Assembly (NCBI RefSeq): GCF_022900255.1
Contig: NZ_JALIRM010000008.1
Location: 161,512 to 225,511 of the forward strand
Length of the DNA stretch: 64,000 nt
Source: Lederbergia wuyishanensis
GTDB taxonomy: Bacteria > Bacillota > Bacilli > Bacillales > Bacillaceae_C
Direction: 5' to 3'
Below, one piece after another: positions 26,579 through 35,182 of the stretch; the first letter of the stretch is position 1, and each line of letters opens with the position of its first letter. The position numbers were made by a program, and so were the translations under genes. Under the pieces are notes generated by a model. That model worked only from the letters and a program-made list of their open reading frames with translations, had not been told where the DNA came from and searched no databases.

Positions 26579-28258
26579 ATGAAGAAAGTAAAAATAGTAA
26601 GTTTTATTTTGTTAATTGTATTATCACTAGTTTTAACTGCTTGCGTTCCATCAAAAAAAGATACGAATACATCATCTAATAATTCATCAAATAATAATGC
26701 TGGCGAAGATGGTCCAATCCCTGTAAGAATTTTTACGCCATTGTTATCATGGGATGGAAAATTTGAAACAGAATTTAACACGTTTACAAAACATGTAGAG
26801 GAAAAATTCAATATCAAAATTACTTGGGAATTTGCACCACAAGATGCAGCTAAAGAAAAACAACAATTAGCACTTGCTAGTGGAGATTATCCAGATGCAT
26901 TTTTATCAGTAACTTGGCTTGATGGTATTTCAAAAGTTGATGCACAAAAATATGGTAAGGAAGGTGTTTTTCTTCCTCTAAACGATTTAATAAATGATCA
27001 TGCGCCTAACATCGTTAAAGCGATGCAAGACATTCCATATTTGGAAAAGGGGATTACAGCTCCAGACGGTAATATTTATGCATTACCTCAAATCAATGAA
27101 TGTTATCATTGTTCAAGATATGGTAAAATGTGGATGAATACTGATTGGTTAGAAAAATTAAATTTAGATATGCCAACGAATACTGCGGAATTTAGAGATG
27201 TATTACGTGCATTTAAAGCAAACGATCCAAATGGAAATGGAAAGAACGATGAAATCCCGTTGAGCGGTGAAACAACTGAAATTGGAAATAGTCCGAACAT
27301 CTTTTTAATGAATGCTTTTATTCATAATAACGGAAAAGATAATATTAATGTTGAAGATGGAGAATTGTACTTAGCTGCGATGCGTCCTGAATGGAAAGAG
27401 GGACTTAAATATATCAATTCCTTATATGAAGAAGGATTAATTGATACTGGAACGTATACACAGAATATGGAAGCATTAAAACAAATTGGATCACCAGAAG
27501 GTGAGGCAGTCCTTGGAGCATCAGCTGCCAATCATTTAGCTGTTTTTATGGATTTGAAAAACGAAAATTCTGCATCTTACAATGTTGTACCACCAATTGA
27601 AGGACCACAAGGTGCCAAATTCAATACATCCGATTATGGTAGTATTAGTAACTTTACTTTTGCGATTACAGAAAAAGCAAAAGGGGCAAAAGCAGAAGCA
27701 TTGATTAAATTAGCTGATTATTTATATACCGAAGAAGGTACAGTTAGAGCAACAAAGGGAATTGAAGGCGTTGATTGGAAATTCGGTGAAGAAGACGATA
27801 TAGACTTGAAAGGAAATCAAGCGAAATATGCTAGAGTTCCTCAAGATCCAAACAAAGAAGAAGAAGATGAAGAAAATAAGATATATAACACTTGGGGTGA
27901 AAAAGGCCCGATCATGCTAACAAGAGAAATTAGGGATGCAACTGCTACTGCAATTGATGAATATTCTCCTGAAGGTTATGAGCGAAGACTTTATAACGCA
28001 ACATTAAGTTACGATGGTAATGAACCTAAAGAAATATTCCTTGCTGGTTCGGCTTGGGTAGAACCAGAAGAGGCTGAGGAAGTTTCCTTATTACAAATTA
28101 ATATTAATAAATACATTAATGAAAACATGGTTCAGTTTATTACAGGTACAAAAAATATTGATAGTGAGTGGGATAATTACATTGCCGGGTTTAAGAAACT
28201 GAAGGTTGATCGATATTTAGAAATTTATCAAAAGGCATATGATTTAGAAAAAGAATAA
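26579..28258 (+). CDS. Sugar-binding lipoprotein of the second ABC importer
   Basis: A 559-residue lipoprotein. ATG at 26579 is eight bases after AGAGGGG; an ATG two codons earlier is too close. Signal peptide KKVKIVSFILLIVLSLVLTAC with lipobox LTAC, then an Asn/Ser-rich linker. Shares APDGNIYALPQINECYHC and the DPNGNGKNDEIP loop with the lipoprotein at 13075, so both importers likely take related glycans. An acidic patch near residues 425-435 (EEEDEE) is unusual. The C-terminus NENMVQFITGTKNIDSEWDNY is conserved in the family. Confidence 0.88.
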   Translation: MKKVKIVSFILLIVLSLVLTACVPSKKDTNTSSNNSSNNNAGEDGPIPVRIFTPLLSWDGKFETEFNTFTKHVEEKFNIKITWEFAPQDAAKEKQQLALASGDYPDAFLSVTWLDGISKVDAQKYGKEGVFLPLNDLINDHAPNIVKAMQDIPYLEKGITAPDGNIYALPQINECYHCSRYGKMWMNTDWLEKLNLDMPTNTAEFRDVLRAFKANDPNGNGKNDEIPLSGETTEIGNSPNIFLMNAFIHNNGKDNINVEDGELYLAAMRPEWKEGLKYINSLYEEGLIDTGTYTQNMEALKQIGSPEGEAVLGASAANHLAVFMDLKNENSASYNVVPPIEGPQGAKFNTSDYGSISNFTFAITEKAKGAKAEALIKLADYLYTEEGTVRATKGIEGVDWKFGEEDDIDLKGNQAKYARVPQDPNKEEEDEENKIYNTWGEKGPIMLTREIRDATATAIDEYSPEGYERRLYNATLSYDGNEPKEIFLAGSAWVEPEEAEEVSLLQININKYINENMVQFITGTKNIDSEWDNYIAGFKKLKVDRYLEIYQKAYDLEKE

Positions 28259-28265
28259 TATAAGT

Positions 28266-28313
28266 AAAAAGAATACACTTTTAGGTACCAAATAGAAGTG
28301 TATTCTTTTTTTA
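28266..28313 (+). terminator. Strong terminator after the second importer
   Basis: AAAAAGAATACACTT at 28266-28280 pairs perfectly with AAGTGTATTCTTTTT at 28296-28310, and the T-run continues. It separates the importer from the GH110-like gene, although partial read-through is possible. Confidence 0.85.
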
Positions 28314-28345
28314 GTTTATTAGAAGAATGGTTGAGGTGCTATTTT

Positions 28346-30244
28346 ATGAGAGGAAATGCGAGAACTATCAGCATAGTTAATTACGGTGGAAAACCAAATA
28401 CACGAAGTGATCATTCACCTATTGTTTATTCAATGCTCGAGGATATTAAAAGGTTGACAGAGGGTAAGATTATCATTGATTTTCCAAAAGGAGTTTATCA
28501 CTTTTATCCGGATTGCGCTCCTAAAAGGGCATTCCATACTTCGAATACAGACACAATCAGACATCCAATAAAAACGGTTTGTTTTTTAATAGAACATGTT
28601 GAAAACGTTACAATTGAAGGAAATGGTTCCATGTTTATTTTTCATGGAGATGTTATGGGGTTAGGGATTTTTCATTCGAAAAATATACATCTTAAAAACC
28701 TATCATGGGATTATGAAGTATCCACGTTATCAGAATTAGTCGTTCAAAGTACTTATGAAAAAGATGATCATTTTTATGCTGATTGTCGAATCAATGAAAA
28801 TTTCCTATATGAAATACGAGATCAGAAGTATTTTTATTGGTTAAGTGAAAAGAGTCCTTATACAAATGAATATTACTGGGAAGATGAAGATTCTAAAAAT
28901 GATATGGTTATTGTTGGGTTTGATGAAACAAGTGGTGTGAAAAGAAGATTTGCAGTAAATGAGGGACCTTTTGCAGAGAATAAAATGAAAATCGAAGAGC
29001 ACGGTAAAGGAAATATTCGTATTTTTTATGATCAATCACTTCCGAAAGCAATAGTACCAAATCGTGTCTTTGAATTTTGTAAAGTCATTGATCGGAATAC
29101 GGCAGGTGCTTTAATTTGGGAAAGTGAAGAAATATCATTTGAGCAAGTAACGATTCATTATTTGCACGGTTTTGGATTTTTAATCCAGATGAGTGGCGAC
29201 ATTTCATTTGCAAAGACCCATTTCATTCCTAACGAAGCATTAGGAAAACATGGATCTAGTTTTGCTGATTCCATTCATGTTTCCGGAGCGAAAGGAAAAA
29301 TAATAATTGATAATTGCAATTTTGCCCATCCACATGACGATCCCATTAATATTCACGGTACATTTACAAGGGTAGAAAAAATAATCGATGAATATTCGAT
29401 TGAAGTAAAATACGCACATCACCAGCAGGCTGGATTTCCTCAATATCACATAGGAGATAAAGTTGCTTTCTTTAATCGAAGAACGATGGGAGAGGATTTT
29501 GAAGAGTATGAAGTGAAAGATGTCACACATCCTGGACAAAATGGAAATGATCTTAAAACGATGCAAGTAACCTTCGATAAAAAGTTGCCATTTGAGTATA
29601 TCCAAAGTGAAATCGATGAATTTCTATATGTCATGGAGAATGTGACGTATACACCGGAAGTAATCATTACGAATAATACATTTGCCCATATTCCAACAAG
29701 AGGAATATTATGCACAACCCGTCGAAAAGTATTGATTGAAAAGAATAATTTTCAAAATATTACAATGAGTACAATATTTATTTCGAATGATTCGAACGAT
29801 TGGTATGAATCAGGTCCTGTAAGAGATATGACTATTCGCGGGAATATATTTGATATCACTCCTGTTGAAGGGTGGAATGATCGAAAACCTGCTATTCATA
29901 TTCATCCGATACCTTTAGGGGAGGAAATTTCACCCGTTGCCATTCACAAAAATATTACGATTGAAGATAACATCTTTTTCATGCATCATGAAAGTGTAGT
30001 TCTAGCTGAGAATGTGGAGAACTTAATCATTCGAAATAATAAAATCATTAATATGGAAGGGAAGAATGTAGAGGAAAACAGATTATTGTATGAATTCAAT
30101 ACATGTAAAAATGTAATTCTCACTAAAAATACTTACAAAAGATTCAAGAATGTCTCTACTAAAATCCGTGGAATGAAAGACCGTGACATTCATAACGATG
30201 ATCAAATTACAATAATGAAAACAAATAGCGCTTTAAAAATCTAA
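28346..30244 (+). CDS. GH110-like alpha-1,3-galactosidase (right-handed parallel beta-helix)
   Basis: A 632-residue protein. The ATG at 28346 is preceded by TTGAGGTG at proper spacing; an ATG at 28298 lies inside the terminator stem. There is no signal peptide. The chain is a series of short beta-strand repeats (ITIEGNGSMF, ITIEDNIFF, LIIRNNKIIN) typical of a beta-helix. FADSIHVSGAKGKIIIDNC, then HDDPINIHGTF with D331/D332, matches GH110 enzymes, which remove the terminal alpha-1,3-galactose of blood group B. Known members are mostly from Bacteroidetes and actinobacteria. With GH95 next, B-antigen then H-antigen trimming is a natural order (inference). Confidence 0.72.
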   Translation: MRGNARTISIVNYGGKPNTRSDHSPIVYSMLEDIKRLTEGKIIIDFPKGVYHFYPDCAPKRAFHTSNTDTIRHPIKTVCFLIEHVENVTIEGNGSMFIFHGDVMGLGIFHSKNIHLKNLSWDYEVSTLSELVVQSTYEKDDHFYADCRINENFLYEIRDQKYFYWLSEKSPYTNEYYWEDEDSKNDMVIVGFDETSGVKRRFAVNEGPFAENKMKIEEHGKGNIRIFYDQSLPKAIVPNRVFEFCKVIDRNTAGALIWESEEISFEQVTIHYLHGFGFLIQMSGDISFAKTHFIPNEALGKHGSSFADSIHVSGAKGKIIIDNCNFAHPHDDPINIHGTFTRVEKIIDEYSIEVKYAHHQQAGFPQYHIGDKVAFFNRRTMGEDFEEYEVKDVTHPGQNGNDLKTMQVTFDKKLPFEYIQSEIDEFLYVMENVTYTPEVIITNNTFAHIPTRGILCTTRRKVLIEKNNFQNITMSTIFISNDSNDWYESGPVRDMTIRGNIFDITPVEGWNDRKPAIHIHPIPLGEEISPVAIHKNITIEDNIFFMHHESVVLAENVENLIIRNNKIINMEGKNVEENRLLYEFNTCKNVILTKNTYKRFKNVSTKIRGMKDRDIHNDDQITIMKTNSALKI

Positions 30245-30270
30245 ACATTGTAGAGAAGGGAGATTGTAAA

Positions 30271-32640
30271 TTGAAGAATTTAATGTACAGAAAAGCTGCT
30301 AAAGTATGGACGGAAGCTTTGCCTCTTGGAAATGGAAGATTAGGAGCGATGCATTTTGGTGGTGTTGAGGTAGAGCAGTTTCAATTGAACGAAGACACGT
30401 TATGGTCCGGTCCTCCGTCAAAGGATAAAAAGTATGATGACAGGGAATCGCTTAAAAAGGTAAGAAAATTAATAGATGAAGAGAATTATGAAGAAGCAAT
30501 AAGTGAAACGAAGAATATGTTTGGTTCGTATACACAATCCTATATGCCACTTGGCGATATGAAAATCCATTTCTTGCATGGGAATATTGCTAGGAATTAT
30601 GAAAGAAGCTTAGATATTCGACAAGCGGTTTCATCGGTAAAGTATTCGGTAGGAAATGTACATTTTAAGAGGGAAGCTTTTATATCTTATCCACACCAAG
30701 TACTCGCCATTCAATTGACGAGTTCGGAAGAAAATAGTTTGCATTTCGATATATTACTAGAGAGTATATTGAAAAATAGAACGGCAAACTCAGAAAATGA
30801 ATTAATATTACAAGGAATTTGTCCTGAATACTGTGCACCAAACTATTTCAATGAAGATAAACAACCAATTGTTTATGGTGAATTTGAAGAGACTAAAGCG
30901 ATTCATTTTGAAGGTAGATTAGGTGTCGTTATAGATGCAGGAGAAAAGAAAATTCAAAATGGAAAAATTTCAATACATAATGCGTCTAAAGCTACTATCT
31001 ATTTTTCAGTAGCTACTTCATTTAATGGTTTTGATCAATTGCCCGGGAAATATTTTGGCGATTTGACTCGAAAAAATGAAGAGATTCTAGCTCAAGCTAT
31101 GAGTATTTCATATGAGCAGTTAAAAGCTGAACATATTAGAGATTATCAAAGTCTTTATAACCGTGTTGAATTATCTTTGGAATGTAATAAACCTGAAGAG
31201 ATTCTTGATACGGATGAAAGAGTGAAAAAGAATGGTTCAAGCGATTTAGGAATGGTTGAACTATTATTCCAATATGGGCGCTACTTATTGATTTCGTCAT
31301 CGAGGGAAGGAACACAGCCTGCCAATCTGCAAGGGATTTGGAATGACTTGACTCGTGCACCGTGGTCATCCAATTACACAGTAAACATTAATGCAGAAAT
31401 GAATTATTGGCCAGCTGAAATAACGAATTTAGCAGAATGTCATCGCCCTTTATTAAAACTTGTAAGTGAATTAGCGGTAAATGGTGAGAGGATGGTAAGT
31501 GATCGCTATGGATTAAGAGGATGGACAGCTCACCATAACACTGATCTATGGAGACATGCTGATCCAGTTGGTGGAGATCGTCATGGGGATCCAATATGGG
31601 CGTTTTGGCCAATGTCAGGCCCTTGGCTATGTCGACATTTATGGGAACACTTTTCGTTTTCTCAAGATCGAACTTTTTTAGAAACTGAAGCACTTCCAAT
31701 TATGAAAGGCGCAGCTGAATTTTGTTTAGATTGGTTAATAGAAGATGAAAATGGCTATTTGACAACCTCGCCCTCAACTTCTCCGGAACATCTCTTCTAT
31801 ACGGACAAAGGACAGGTGGGCTCAGTAACAAAGGGTGCAACGATGGACTTGCAAATCATTTGGGATTTGTTTACAAATTGTATCGAAGCGGCAGCTGTTC
31901 TTGATATAGAAGATGAATGGATAGAGAACGTGAAACATGCAAGAGAACGCCTATATCCAATGCAAATAGGTAAATACGGTCAATTACAAGAATGGGCGAT
32001 TGATTACGAAGACGTTGAACCTCACCATCGCCATGTTTCTCATTTGTACGGTGTTTATCCAGGGACTCAAATAACAGAAGGACCACTATTGGATGCTGTT
32101 AAGCAGACGCTTAACCGTAGAGGAGATATGGGAACGGGTTGGAGTCTTGGTTGGAAAATCTGTCTTTGGGCTAGGTTAAAAGATGGTGAACGTGTGAATG
32201 CACTGTTTCAACAGTTATTTAACATCGTTGAAGCAAAAAATGAAGTTTTCGTTGGGGGAGGAATATACCCTAATCTTTTGGGAGCACATCCACCTTTTCA
32301 AATCGATGGAAACTTCAGCTATACAGCTGGAGTAGTAGAAATGATCATTCAATCTCATAAGGGCTATGTCGAACTTTTACCGGCTCTACCATCAACTTGG
32401 ATTAAAGGTTCCATTAATGGAATTCGCGTTCAAGGTGGTTTTGAAGTGAATGTGTCTTGGGACAAATTGCGAGTGACGGGGCTAAAAGTAACTTCAAACA
32501 CTGAAAATCTATTTGTTTTTAAATCTTGCACCTCCGTTATTATTCGTGAAGAAGGTAGAGATGATAAGCGTTTAGACCCTATCGATGGTCTAATTGAAAT
32601 TGATATGAGTGAAAACCAAACGTATCAATTGCTATTTTAA
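30271..32640 (+). CDS. GH95 alpha-L-fucosidase (1,2-alpha-fucosidase type)
   Basis: A 789-residue inverting glycosidase starting at TTG after AGAAGGGAGA. N-terminal beta domain opening AAKVWTEALPLGNGRLGAMHFG, then an alpha/alpha barrel. The catalytic set matches Bifidobacterium AfcA: N372 and N374 in VNINAEMNYWP, E506 in STSPEH and D679 in FQIDGNFSYT. AfcA removes alpha-1,2-linked fucose from H-antigen and 2'-fucosyllactose; some GH95 members act on galactosides. No signal peptide, so it acts on imported glycans. It follows the GH110-like gene by 26 bases. Confidence 0.9.
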   Translation: MKNLMYRKAAKVWTEALPLGNGRLGAMHFGGVEVEQFQLNEDTLWSGPPSKDKKYDDRESLKKVRKLIDEENYEEAISETKNMFGSYTQSYMPLGDMKIHFLHGNIARNYERSLDIRQAVSSVKYSVGNVHFKREAFISYPHQVLAIQLTSSEENSLHFDILLESILKNRTANSENELILQGICPEYCAPNYFNEDKQPIVYGEFEETKAIHFEGRLGVVIDAGEKKIQNGKISIHNASKATIYFSVATSFNGFDQLPGKYFGDLTRKNEEILAQAMSISYEQLKAEHIRDYQSLYNRVELSLECNKPEEILDTDERVKKNGSSDLGMVELLFQYGRYLLISSSREGTQPANLQGIWNDLTRAPWSSNYTVNINAEMNYWPAEITNLAECHRPLLKLVSELAVNGERMVSDRYGLRGWTAHHNTDLWRHADPVGGDRHGDPIWAFWPMSGPWLCRHLWEHFSFSQDRTFLETEALPIMKGAAEFCLDWLIEDENGYLTTSPSTSPEHLFYTDKGQVGSVTKGATMDLQIIWDLFTNCIEAAAVLDIEDEWIENVKHARERLYPMQIGKYGQLQEWAIDYEDVEPHHRHVSHLYGVYPGTQITEGPLLDAVKQTLNRRGDMGTGWSLGWKICLWARLKDGERVNALFQQLFNIVEAKNEVFVGGGIYPNLLGAHPPFQIDGNFSYTAGVVEMIIQSHKGYVELLPALPSTWIKGSINGIRVQGGFEVNVSWDKLRVTGLKVTSNTENLFVFKSCTSVIIREEGRDDKRLDPIDGLIEIDMSENQTYQLLF

Positions 32641-32698
32641 TTATAAAATCTTTGCTATTGCAGACAGCCATAGCCTTAAGATCCAATTGACTAAATTT

Positions 32699-32733
32699 GA
32701 GGGCTATTACAAAAATGAATAGCCCTCTTAAAA
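32699..32733 (+). terminator. Terminator after GH95
   Basis: GAGGGCTATT at 32699-32708 pairs perfectly with AATAGCCCTC at 32718-32727, followed by TTAAAAA. The weak T-tail may allow some read-through to the dehydrogenase gene. Confidence 0.68.
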
Positions 32734-32746
32734 AGAGGTGGTACCA

Positions 32747-33928
32747 GTGAAACAATTAAGAATCGGAATTATTGGTGCGGGTGGTAGAAGCTCCATTGTA
32801 GAATATTGGCATAAGCCAGAAGGAAATTCAGTGGTAGTAGGGGCTGCGGATGTATCCTTACAGTTACTGGAAAGATTTAAAAAAGATGTGAATAAAGATG
32901 GATTTATTACAACGGATTATAAAGAGTTACTAAAAAGAGATGACATTGATGCAATCGCAATCTTTTCTCCTGATTTCTTGCATGAAGAACATGCAATTGC
33001 TGCGCTACGAGCTGGGAAACACGTGTATTGTGAAAAGCCATTAGCCATTACACCAGAAGGATGTGATCGCATTCTCGATGAGTGGAAAAAATCAGGAAAA
33101 CATTTAATGATTGGATTTAACATGCGCTATATGAGCATGTACCAAACAATGAAAGAAATTATTGATTCAGGAGTCATTGGCGAGATTAAAGCAGTTTGGG
33201 TAAGGCATTTTGTAGGGCTTGGTGGCTATTTCTATTATCATGATTGGCATGGAACAGCTGCCAATACTACGTCTCTACTTTTACAAAAAGCTTCTCATGA
33301 CTTCGATGTTATTCATTGGTTGACAGGGAAATATGCTACGAAAGTTTCAGCATTTGGAAGCTTGGACTATTACGGCGGAGATAAGCCGAATGATTTATAT
33401 TGCCCTGACTGCGAATTAAAAGATACGTGCCCAGATGTTAGTTTACATCGTCTAACACAATGTGCTTTCCGTGAAGAAATTGATGTTGAAGATAATAATA
33501 TGGTTATTATGGAATTAGAAGGCGGCATAAAGGCCTCTTATATGCAATGTCATTTTACGCCAGACTATTCTCGTAATTATACTTTTATCGGAACGAAAGG
33601 ACGCATTGAAAATGATGATGTCAACGATAAAGTGTACGTAAAAACGAGAAAATCAGGTTCATGGCATGAAATGAGCGATATCGTATACGAGATGAAACAA
33701 ATGGATGGTACACATGGTGGTGCAGACCCACGTATTTGTGAGGACTTCGTCAACTTAGTTTTATACAATAAACAACCTTTAACAACTCCATTTGCAGGCA
33801 GAATGAGTGTTGCGGTAGGGTGTGCGGCAACTGAATCCATTCGTAATGGAGGGAAGGTTGTCCGAATCGATCAAGGAAACCATAATCCGACTCTTGAAAC
33901 GATCTCAATGTCCGAACTCAATGGCTAG
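32747..33928 (+). CDS. Gfo/Idh/MocA family dehydrogenase with cysteine cluster (second copy of the subgroup)
   Basis: A 393-residue oxidoreductase. GTG at 32747 is preferred over the GTG at 32738, which overlaps the ribosome-binding site AGAGGTGG. Rossmann start RIGIIGAGGRSSI, catalytic Lys in EKPLAI, and LQKASHDFDVIHWLTG. The insertion CPDCELKDTC, with another Cys ten or so residues on, gives four cysteines that could hold a metal ion. The closest relative in the window is the gene at 1413. It ends the GH110-GH95 series, so it may modify a sugar released by those enzymes; the substrate is unknown. Confidence 0.8.
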   Translation: MKQLRIGIIGAGGRSSIVEYWHKPEGNSVVVGAADVSLQLLERFKKDVNKDGFITTDYKELLKRDDIDAIAIFSPDFLHEEHAIAALRAGKHVYCEKPLAITPEGCDRILDEWKKSGKHLMIGFNMRYMSMYQTMKEIIDSGVIGEIKAVWVRHFVGLGGYFYYHDWHGTAANTTSLLLQKASHDFDVIHWLTGKYATKVSAFGSLDYYGGDKPNDLYCPDCELKDTCPDVSLHRLTQCAFREEIDVEDNNMVIMELEGGIKASYMQCHFTPDYSRNYTFIGTKGRIENDDVNDKVYVKTRKSGSWHEMSDIVYEMKQMDGTHGGADPRICEDFVNLVLYNKQPLTTPFAGRMSVAVGCAATESIRNGGKVVRIDQGNHNPTLETISMSELNG

Positions 33929-33948
33929 AAATATTATAATGAATGACA

Positions 33949-33973
33949 GGGGCTGAGGTTCAAGCCCCTTTTT
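33949..33973 (+). terminator. Terminator after the dehydrogenase
   Basis: GGGGCT pairs with AGCCCC around TGAGGTTCA-type loop bases with extra TGA/TCA pairing, followed by TTTTT. Confidence 0.75.
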
Positions 33974-33999
33974 GAGATACTTATAAATGAGGTGATTCC

Positions 34000-35115
34000 A
34001 TGGATAAAATTGAAATAAGACCAATACATAATGACGGGGAGCTTGGACAGCTTTATGAACTATGGGGAAAGGTATTCCCTGAAGATAAGTCTTTTTTTCA
34101 AGAACGATTGGAGATTGAAGACGATTATAATTATAAATCTACATGGATTGCAAACGTAAATGGAGAAATTGCGGCCGCGGTTCAGATTTTTCCTTATTAT
34201 ATCAACTATGAAGGTGTCATATTAAAGGTAGGAGGAATTGGAAATGTAGCAACCCTTCCAGAATTTCGTGGAAGAGGTCTAACTCATACAATCTTGAAAA
34301 GACAAATAAAATGGATGGAAGATAACGATTTTGATTTGTCTTTGCTTTTTGCTGGTATTAACCCTTTTTATGAAAAACTTGGATGGCATACGATTCCAAC
34401 GCATTATAAGGTTTTAAGAAAAATTCCTGAAATTCCTGAAAATCAATACACAATTTCACCATGTGTTGAGTCGGATTTTGAAGAAATAAAAGCCTTGTAT
34501 GATAAGTTCAGTAAGAATTTCGTTGGAACTCGGATACGATCTTCTTCTTATTTCGAAGCTCAAATAAAAAGGACATCAAACCTCCTTATGGCCAAGAATC
34601 ATGATAAAATCAGTGCGTATTTAAGCTATCGTCTTTATGGAAATAAAATTATAATCAATGAATGTTGCTATTTAGAAGGTCATGAAAATGCCGTTCTTTC
34701 GCTATTAAATAAAATAAATCATTATGACGGTATCAGAATTGACTTACCAAGCAATCACATACTTTCAGGTTATTTTCAAAATTGGGGAGCAGAAGAAGTA
34801 GCTGAAACCTCAGGTATGTGGAAAGTCATTAATTATCACGGATTAATGAATAAATTAAGACCGGTTTTCATAAAAAGGACCGAATCTGAAGCTGTGAACT
34901 ATACAATACTCTTGCAATGTGGCGAATCAGATGAAGTTCTATTTACAAAAAAAGAAGGCATCGTGGAAATGATTAAACCGACGGATTCGTTTGCTTATAA
35001 TGAATTAATTAAATTGAACGAAAGTACATTTATTACGATGTTACTTGAGGGTTCGAAAGAGAACAAGCTGTTTCCCAAGGTGAACTATCTATTTTGTGGG
35101 ACAGACTCTTTTTAA
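34000..35115 (+). CDS. GNAT-family N-acetyltransferase
   Basis: A 371-residue protein whose first 150 residues form an acetyltransferase fold: GGIGNVATLPEFRGRGLTHTILKRQI carries the acetyl-CoA pyrophosphate loop (RGRGLT), followed by LLFAGINPFYEKLGW. The C-terminal 200 residues look like the second acetyltransferase-like and SCP-type parts of Eis-related proteins. The acceptor is unknown. It could acetylate an amino sugar or simply be a resident gene; it is flanked by terminators and not tied to an operon. ATG after TGAGGTG. Confidence 0.8.
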   Translation: MDKIEIRPIHNDGELGQLYELWGKVFPEDKSFFQERLEIEDDYNYKSTWIANVNGEIAAAVQIFPYYINYEGVILKVGGIGNVATLPEFRGRGLTHTILKRQIKWMEDNDFDLSLLFAGINPFYEKLGWHTIPTHYKVLRKIPEIPENQYTISPCVESDFEEIKALYDKFSKNFVGTRIRSSSYFEAQIKRTSNLLMAKNHDKISAYLSYRLYGNKIIINECCYLEGHENAVLSLLNKINHYDGIRIDLPSNHILSGYFQNWGAEEVAETSGMWKVINYHGLMNKLRPVFIKRTESEAVNYTILLQCGESDEVLFTKKEGIVEMIKPTDSFAYNELIKLNESTFITMLLEGSKENKLFPKVNYLFCGTDSF

Positions 35116-35144
35116 GCTAGATCGATATTTCAAAAAGTTAACAA

Positions 35145-35179
35145 AAAAGGCGACGGAGAAATTGTTTCCATCGCCTTTT
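35145..35179. terminator. Bidirectional terminator between convergent genes
   Basis: AAAAGGCGA at 35145-35153 pairs with TCGCCTTTT at 35171-35179, extended by GGA/TCC inside. A and T runs on both sides allow use from either direction. Confidence 0.8.
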
Positions 35180-35182
35180 GAA

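Noticed and set aside
28298..28345. Longer start for the GH110-like protein
   Set aside because: The ATG lies within the terminator stem and the added residues are hydrophobic by chance; it could be misread as a signal peptide. The ATG at 28346 has TTGAGGTG upstream.
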